Shown: positions 34,401-38,711 of the stretch, one piece after another | How positions within the stretch are numbered: the stretch's first letter is position 1 | Layout of the letters: the number at the start of each line of letters is the position of its first letter | Source of the DNA: an uncultured Spirochaetales bacterium | GTDB taxonomy: Bacteria; Spirochaetota; Spirochaetia; Sphaerochaetales; Sphaerochaetaceae | Assembly: GCA_949287505.1 (NCBI GenBank) | Contig: CASEGX010000060.1 | Location: forward strand, 1-38,711 | DNA: 38,711 nucleotides | Reading direction: 5' to 3' | Notes under the pieces: model-generated | Told to the model about the DNA's origin: nothing | What the model saw: the letters and a program-made list of their open reading frames with translations, nothing else | The model's database searches: none | Made by a program: the position numbers and the translations under genes

Positions 34401-34665
34401 TATCAGAAAAGGTACGGCTACAAGACTCCGTCCTATCCTCATGAGCTCCCTGACAACGATACTTGGTGTCATCCCTATGGCATTCGCGACAGGAGAGGGT
34501 GCAGAGATCTATGCACCTCTTGGTCAGGTCATTATGGGAGGCCTTACGACAAGTACATTCATAACGCTTTTCCTCATGCCTACGTTCTACTTCATCCTTG
34601 AGCGACATAAGATAAGGAAGGCTTATGGATGGAGACGTGAGAATGGAAAGGAGGTATATGTATGA
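31435..34665 (+). CDS. RND efflux pump, inner-membrane permease
   Basis: A 1076-residue HAE1-type pump with the usual two halves, each with a long periplasmic loop and six membrane segments (TM1 about 11-31, TM2-6 near 335-475, TM7 near 535, TM8-12 near 870-1055). Substrates cross the membrane by proton exchange. In TM4 the relay reads SLGSIVDASIVVLDQ, so only one of the two aspartates of the classical VDDA pair is present; the second is alanine. TM10 has MLVNNGIILVDYIN with asparagine where AcrB has lysine. Both variants occur in other RND groups. ATGA overlaps on both sides couple it to the adaptor and the channel. Drug specificity is unknown. Confidence 0.95.
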   Translation: MKIATLSVRHSVILSMILIALAVFGIFSITTTNLEFIPDINMPQIFVVAVYPGASAEDVENDVVDVLEDDFVTLPDFKSMDSQSMNSAAMITITFQDGVNPEDQLNEVRNRISQLMSELPDGLQGEPTALVGGATMLPIVSFSVESSGDLAALSEYIDDTLRPQLTRIPGVSTISVSGSMEPEVSVRLRMDDLNARGISPLTVYQILSYSNISMPLDTATADGRRIDLRFDGRYDSLEEIGSLPVGATDSGEIIRLSDVADVSLAYPERDYYVTSEGKEIIVVEVSKRADGNTVQITNAVKEILSQSEKELGGAIEYHMIKDDSALVLSSLKNVIESGILGILIAVLVIFLFINDAKATLAIGLSIPLSCFFTFIVMKVAGISVNILSISGIVVSLGSIVDASIVVLDQIYRYYQDTDENGRGRYSVVESIYKGTGVVDKSVIGSNLTTVVVFIPVVLLSGLVGDILHDISLTFMFAIGSSLVVAMVYMPYLLKHFLKDDGVRLKKKDSFAVKGLWKVERGYGKALGFCMEHTPFIILIAVLIFILTIYSLTSLNISFIPSTDNNDFYISVSFPTGYTVEKTRREMEKAEAILREKVPETESVVVYSGRSVDALTVSNAENQGGMHVVLVPVAERDRDIHDIIRQMQYELAASIPDAEISVRNGGFDYLVGYMSGGGGYGLTLIGEDEDVLYEYAEGLESFLASDPEVLSASISSAYDSTAAVMDASYEYLSSLGLTSYEAAMTSAIVFNGMDTGIYLDPETDSRYQIHVSSDAASAPVSQEMLDRLVLHTQAGSAVSMDAVSDLVMETELSSISHTDRAVSLTVSALLTSESTTGISRRVNEYIASHPLPDGVSTDVGGIDELIGDSMGPLLQALVISLFLVYMVIVLIYERFDQPLLIMLTVPFCVIGVVISLAVFGSSMSMVSLLGVVTLGGMLVNNGIILVDYINQLEDESREKEAEARGITVKEGEKIVGKLSYESEMSMLFENIRKGTATRLRPILMSSLTTILGVIPMAFATGEGAEIYAPLGQVIMGGLTTSTFITLFLMPTFYFILERHKIRKAYGWRRENGKEVYV

Positions 34666-36116
34666 AAAAGACGTTTCTTGTTTTTCTTGCTGTTCTTCTG
34701 ATTGCAGTGCCTCTTTTTGCTGAAACAGAGGAGAAGTACACACTGGAGACTCTCATCCTTGCCATGGAGAATGGAAATGCAGACCTCTTGAAATCTGATC
34801 AGGCAATAAGGAAGGCTGCGTTGGATACAAAGGATGCGAAAGGTGCATATACGCCTACGATAGATCTGCTTGTTTCCGGAACCTACATGGCAAACCCCGT
34901 TCTTGGCCCGATAACAATAGATCCGGATGATATAAGGATCGGAGACAGCAGTCTCAGCGATATCGCGGGAGGGATCGGGGCTCTCTTTCCTGATATCCCT
35001 ATAGACATCTCCTCCATGGGGCCGATCACAGTCCCGATGGATATGGGAAACAACAGGATACAGGGGCAGCTTACGCTCACTCAGCCAATATTCACATGGG
35101 GAAAGCTCTCGAATGCCGTAAAGCTTTTCGAGAAAGTGGAGAGCCTCAGGACAATGGAGAGAAGCGATAAGGAGAATCAGCTCATTGCAGAGCTGAAGTC
35201 ACGCCTCGATGCGCTTTACTACATTGATGAGATTTTCCCGCTCCTTGATGAGATAGAGAAAAAAGCCGATGAGCTTATTGCCATTGCCGAAAGCGCAGAG
35301 GAGGCGGGAATGATGCTTGAGGAGAATGTGCTTGATGCGAAGCTTCAGAAGCAGATGGCAGCAATCTCCCGTAAGGAACTTGAGATGCAGTATTCCTCTG
35401 TCCTTGAAGCTCTCAGAACGCTTGTCGGGATAGATGATCTTGTGATGGAGGACGTTACTTACACGCCTGATGAGGATCTTGCATCCCGGATACTTTCATA
35501 TTCGGAAGACGAGCTTATTGAAATGGCTACAGATCCATCCAGGTTGCCTCTGCGGATGCTCGGTGGTATGGAAGAGGTGCAGGAATACAATAAGAAGATA
35601 GCGTCCGGGAGTATTTACGGTAAGCCTGATATAGCACTCCAGGTCTCTGCATCTTATGGTGGAAGCATTAAGCCTTCTGAATGGCAGGACACATGGGGCT
35701 TGAATGTCACGCTTGCCCTTTCCACGACACTATGGGACGGCGGAAAGAAGATGAATGATATAAAGAGGGCAGATAGCGATCTTCTCTCGGCATCAATCGA
35801 TTACGACAAAGCTGTGCGCACGATTGAGGAGAATGTCTCGTCATCATATGCACAGGCAGAGCTTTCTAAGGAGAGGATCTCATTTGGCGAGATGCAGCGG
35901 GATGCCGATGAGCTGAAGGCTGAGAGAGAGAGGACTGCACTGTCGCTAGGCTCCTCATCACAAAGCGATGTCCTTCAGAAAGAACTTGCCGTAATACAGG
36001 ATGAGATTGAGATAGTCACAGAGAAAATAACGCTTTCCCAGTCCCTGCATACGATCATGTATCTTACAGCAATGGATACTGCCAATCTTCCTGTTATAAC
36101 AGACGGCATGGCCTGA
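34662..36116 (+). CDS. TolC-family outer-membrane efflux channel
   Basis: A 484-residue protein with a signal peptide (MKKTFLVFLAVLLIAVPLFA, about 20 residues), no lipobox, and the two long coiled-coil halves of the OEP family. The first repeat holds the RIQGQLTLTQPIFTWGKLSN segment and the second ends with LSLGSSSQSDVLQKELAVIQ, the pattern of the periplasmic helices. It forms a trimeric duct through the outer membrane for the RND pump. An AAAGGAGG site (34647-34654) lies seven bases before the ATG, which overlaps the pump stop by four bases. It is the last gene of the operon. Confidence 0.92.
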   Translation: MKKTFLVFLAVLLIAVPLFAETEEKYTLETLILAMENGNADLLKSDQAIRKAALDTKDAKGAYTPTIDLLVSGTYMANPVLGPITIDPDDIRIGDSSLSDIAGGIGALFPDIPIDISSMGPITVPMDMGNNRIQGQLTLTQPIFTWGKLSNAVKLFEKVESLRTMERSDKENQLIAELKSRLDALYYIDEIFPLLDEIEKKADELIAIAESAEEAGMMLEENVLDAKLQKQMAAISRKELEMQYSSVLEALRTLVGIDDLVMEDVTYTPDEDLASRILSYSEDELIEMATDPSRLPLRMLGGMEEVQEYNKKIASGSIYGKPDIALQVSASYGGSIKPSEWQDTWGLNVTLALSTTLWDGGKKMNDIKRADSDLLSASIDYDKAVRTIEENVSSSYAQAELSKERISFGEMQRDADELKAERERTALSLGSSSQSDVLQKELAVIQDEIEIVTEKITLSQSLHTIMYLTAMDTANLPVITDGMA

Positions 36117-36119
36117 GGC

Positions 36120-36148
36120 TTGCATTCGGGCATTTTGTAGTCTATACT
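36120..36148 (+). promoter_or_regulatory. Promoter of the copper-type ATPase
   Basis: TTGCAT (36120-36125), 17 bp and TATACT (36143-36148) are placed so that transcription would start near 36155, the left edge of the inverted repeat. Confidence 0.5.
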
Positions 36149-36154
36149 CTGATT

Positions 36155-36176
36155 ACACCCCACCCCCGTGGGGTGT
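36155..36176. promoter_or_regulatory. CsoR-like inverted repeat ahead of copA
   Basis: ACACCCCAC (36155-36163), CCCC, GTGGGGTGT (36168-36176): nine perfect base pairs with G/C tracts, the character of CsoR/RcnR operators, though the consensus TACCC form differs. It covers the start region of the promoter and ends just ahead of the TGGAG ribosome-binding site. It could also act as an RNA hairpin. No csoR gene is in the window. Confidence 0.5.
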
Positions 36177-36188
36177 GTGGAGTAAGAG

Positions 36189-38711
36189 ATGAAAGAATGT
36201 TTCGATATAACGGGAATGAGCTGTGCAGCATGCCAGGTCAGAGTCGAGAAGAGTGTAAACAAGCTTGAAGGTGTCGCATCGGTCAATGTGAACCTTCTGA
36301 AAAACAGCATGGAAGTCGACTTCGATGATTCAGTTCTCTCAGAAGAGGGGATCATCGATGCTGTTGAGAAGGCCGGTTATGGAGCCATTCCAAAGAGTGA
36401 GAATGCAAATGTATCAGGGGTAGAGGATAAGAGAGAGCATCGCGATATAGCGAAAGAAGAGTATCTGAAGATGAAGAAGCGCCTTGCTTCTTCCCTTATT
36501 TTCACCATTCCGCTTTTCTACATCTCAATGGGTCATATGATGGGATGGCCACTGCCGTCTTTCTTCCTTGGTGCGGAAAACTCGATGGTTTTCGCACTGA
36601 CGCTTTTTCTTCTTGTAATCCCTGTTGCTGTGATAAACAGGAAATTTTTCATAGGGGGATTCAAAAGCCTTTTCCACCTTTCACCGAACATGGACTCCCT
36701 GATTGCCATAGGCTCCGGTGCCGCGCTTGTATATGGCATCTACGCAATGTATAAAATCGCTGCGGCACTAGGAAACGGAGACCTTGCTACAGCTCATACA
36801 TTTGCGATGGATCTGTACTTCGAGTCGGCTGGAATGATTTTGACGCTCATAACGCTCGGAAAGACCCTGGAGGCAAGAGCTAAGGGAAGAACATCCGAAG
36901 CGATAGAGAAGCTTATGAATCTTGCCCCGAAGACAGCGGTTGTCATACGCGATGGAAAAGAGATGGAGATTCCTGCTGAAAACCTTGTAAAAGGGGATAT
37001 TGCTATAGTCAAGGCAGGGGATTCTTTTCCTGCAGATGGTACGCTCATTGAAGGATCCGGAGCTGCAGACGAGAGTGCGATAACCGGTGAATCCATTCCC
37101 GTGGACAAGGTTGCTGGAGACAAGCTTACAGGTGCGACAGTGCTTGCATCGGGATATGTGAAGATGAGAATAGACAAGGTCGGAGAGGACACAGCACTGC
37201 AGCGCATAATAAAGCTTGTTGACGAGGCAACATCCTCAAAGGCCCCGATAGCGAAGCTTGCAGACAGAGTAAGCGGAGTATTTGTCCCTGTCGTTATTGC
37301 AATCGCCATTGTCTCGGCAATTGCCTGGCTTATAGCAGGTGAAAGCTTTGAATTCGCTCTTTCGATTGCAATCTCGGTGCTTGTGATCTCATGTCCTTGT
37401 GCACTGGGTCTGGCAACGCCTACCGCCATCATGGTCGGAACAGGTCGCGGTGCTTCTTCCGGCATACTCATAAAGAGTGCGGAGGCGTTGGAGACGCTGC
37501 ATTCAATCAATGCCGTCGTCTTCGACAAAACCGGTACCATAACAGAGGGAAAACCTGCCGTTACGGATATCATCACGGTCTCGGGAACATCAGGCGAAGA
37601 GCTTCTTTCCATTGCGGCTTCTGTTGAGAAGCTTTCGGGGCATCCGCTTGGGGAGGCAATTGTCAAAGAAGCCCAGAAGAGGAACATTGAGTTGCAGCCA
37701 TCTTCATCATTCCAGTCAATTGATGGAAAGGGTATCAGAGCAGAGCTTTCTGGCTCTGTCATCGAAGGCGGTAACAGAAAGATACTCTCTTACTATCCTG
37801 ATGTGCTGAAAGATACTGAATCCAGGCTTGCCGACGAGGGAAAGACACCTCTTTATTTTACAAGGGACGGAAAGCTGATAGGAATAATCGCCCTTGCAGA
37901 TACGATAAAAGGGACGACAGGAAAAGCTGTAGAGACACTCAGGGTCATGGGAGTAAAGACCGTGATGCTTACCGGAGACAACCGGCGTACTGCTGAGGCT
38001 ATACAGAAGAAGGCAGGCCTTGATGAGGTTATTGCAGAGGTTCTTCCAGAGGATAAGGAAAGCGAGGTCAGAAAGCTTCAGGAGAAGGGCTTCAAGGTTG
38101 CTATGGTCGGAGATGGCATAAACGATGCGCCAGCTCTTGCACGTTCTGATTCCGGAATCGCAATAGGGGCGGGAACGGACATAGCGATAGAAAGTGCTGA
38201 CATCGTCCTGATGAAGAGCGATCCTGAGGATGTTCCACGTGCAGTGGAGCTTGGAAAGGCGACCATGAGGAATATAAAGGAGAATCTTTTCTGGGCGCTT
38301 TTCTACAATGTCATCTGTATACCTGTCGCTGCGGGAATCCTCTATCCTGCATTCGGTATAAAACTCAGTCCGATGGTTGGTGCATTTGCAATGAGCTTCA
38401 GCTCGGTCTTCGTCGTGACGAATGCGCTCCGTCTCCGTTTCTTCCGGTTCAGGGTGAGTGGGGGAAATATGACAGTTGAGAAAACCGGAAAAAGCTGCAT
38501 TACGGGAAGCATAGATCTTTCTGAAAATATAGAACACGATCTTGATAAAGGAGATAAAGGAGATAAAGGAGATAAAACAATGAAAAAGACAATCAGAATT
38601 GAGGGTATGATGTGCCAGCACTGTGTGAAGCACGTGCATGATGCACTGGAGAAGGTTGATGGCGTGAAAAGTGCCGAGGTATCGCTCGAGGACAAGAAGG
38701 CTGTTGTCGAG
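36189..38711 (+). CDS. copA: P1B-type copper ATPase fused in frame to a CopZ-like domain, 3'-partial
   Basis: The frame from ATG 36189 (TGGAG site six bases before) is open to the end of the window, 841 codons. Residues 1-68 are a heavy-metal-associated domain with GMSCAAC (C12, C15). Then eight membrane segments surround the actuator TGES (299-302), the metal-binding SCPCALG (401-407), phosphorylation DKTGT (446-450), SGHPLGEAI and GDGINDAPA (about 640), as in Cu(I) ATPases (TM8 MSFSSVFVVTNALRL). The ATPase normally ends there; here a linker of about 45 residues leads through a run of D-K-G triplets to a second metal domain beginning MKKTIRIEGMMCQHC at 798, CxxC 809-812, which resembles free CopZ chaperones. 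The CopZ-like ATG at 38580 has its own ribosome-binding site. No stop codon separates the parts. Confidence 0.92.
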   Translation, partial: MKECFDITGMSCAACQVRVEKSVNKLEGVASVNVNLLKNSMEVDFDDSVLSEEGIIDAVEKAGYGAIPKSENANVSGVEDKREHRDIAKEEYLKMKKRLASSLIFTIPLFYISMGHMMGWPLPSFFLGAENSMVFALTLFLLVIPVAVINRKFFIGGFKSLFHLSPNMDSLIAIGSGAALVYGIYAMYKIAAALGNGDLATAHTFAMDLYFESAGMILTLITLGKTLEARAKGRTSEAIEKLMNLAPKTAVVIRDGKEMEIPAENLVKGDIAIVKAGDSFPADGTLIEGSGAADESAITGESIPVDKVAGDKLTGATVLASGYVKMRIDKVGEDTALQRIIKLVDEATSSKAPIAKLADRVSGVFVPVVIAIAIVSAIAWLIAGESFEFALSIAISVLVISCPCALGLATPTAIMVGTGRGASSGILIKSAEALETLHSINAVVFDKTGTITEGKPAVTDIITVSGTSGEELLSIAASVEKLSGHPLGEAIVKEAQKRNIELQPSSSFQSIDGKGIRAELSGSVIEGGNRKILSYYPDVLKDTESRLADEGKTPLYFTRDGKLIGIIALADTIKGTTGKAVETLRVMGVKTVMLTGDNRRTAEAIQKKAGLDEVIAEVLPEDKESEVRKLQEKGFKVAMVGDGINDAPALARSDSGIAIGAGTDIAIESADIVLMKSDPEDVPRAVELGKATMRNIKENLFWALFYNVICIPVAAGILYPAFGIKLSPMVGAFAMSFSSVFVVTNALRLRFFRFRVSGGNMTVEKTGKSCITGSIDLSENIEHDLDKGDKGDKGDKTMKKTIRIEGMMCQHCVKHVHDALEKVDGVKSAEVSLEDKKAVVE
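38544..38579 (+). repeat. Three GATAAAGGA repeats in the ATPase-CopZ linker
   Basis: GATAAAGGA occurs three times at 38544-38570, followed by a diverged fourth unit, GATAAAACA (38571-38579). It encodes D-K-G repeats. Across each junction it spells AAAGGAG, a ribosome-binding site; the last one is eight bases before the in-frame ATG at 38580. Confidence 0.85.

Noticed and set aside
36794..37762. Long minus-strand frame of 322 codons opposite the copper ATPase
   Set aside because: Antisense of the actuator and phosphorylation domains, which have all canonical motifs on the plus strand.
37716..38639. Minus-strand frame of 307 codons at the window end
   Set aside because: Antisense of the ATPase C-terminus and linker; the repeated FISFISFI stretch is the complement of the GATAAAGGA repeats.

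Overview
The window looks like a piece of a spirochaete chromosome (phylum level, inferred). Support comes from an elongation factor G close to the spirochaetal second EF-G class, a separate divergent EF-G-like GTPase beside it, an XPB/RAD25-type helicase, an RND efflux set and compact gene packing with many ATGA-type overlaps. The first 3 kb are phage-derived and have a different base and codon character from the rest. No tRNA, rRNA, CRISPR array or intact insertion sequence was recognised.

Layout. 1-3050 is the right-hand end of a prophage: a partial tail protein, a holin-like protein, a membrane-anchored coiled-coil protein and a strong terminator. 3050-3590 is a junction region with an orphan helix-turn-helix fragment, a hairpin and a possible 42-residue membrane protein. 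3588-6605 (minus) is ABC-F ATPase, Maf pyrophosphatase and a secreted YbjN-like protein. 6767-8209 (plus) is a fused AroD-AroE. Convergent to it, 8166-13516 (minus) is a tight operon: membrane protein, shikimate kinase, chorismate synthase, XPB helicase and a helicase-associated protein. 13552-17151 holds a nucleotide-linked group: Dgt, NrdR, an ACT-domain protein, a P-loop NTPase and an inositol-monophosphatase-family enzyme. 17242-21206 is mfd-trmB. 21531-26795 (minus) holds the divergent EF-G-like protein and a canonical EF-G, separated by a 1.15-kb AT-rich spacer. 26864-27559 is a GNAT acetyltransferase. 27560-30207 (minus) is an aldehyde dehydrogenase followed by a CLC transporter of the fluoride-type subgroup. 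30380-36116 is an RND efflux operon (adaptor, pump, outer-membrane channel). 36189 to the window end is a copper-type P1B-ATPase that continues in frame into a CopZ-like domain.

How the genes work together. AroDE, AroK and AroC cover four steps of the shikimate pathway from two convergent units. Dgt and NrdR both bear on dNTP pools. The efflux operon and the ALDH-CLC operon are divergent over a 172-bp region carrying related half-sites, so they may share a regulator. The P1B-ATPase carries its own promoter and a CsoR-like inverted repeat.

Main points for a second look: (1) the P-type ATPase and CopZ domain are joined through three 9-bp repeats, each of which also carries a Shine-Dalgarno sequence ahead of an internal ATG; (2) several first-in-operon genes lack a Shine-Dalgarno sequence and instead have a -10-like hexamer 6-7 nt before the ATG, suggesting leaderless mRNAs; (3) two perfect TGTTA-N6-TAACA palindromes 20 bp apart lie between nrdR and the ACT-domain gene; (4) the shikimate kinase lacks arginines expected in its substrate and lid motifs; (5) the AT-rich spacer ends in a plus-strand terminator with no recognisable gene ahead of it.
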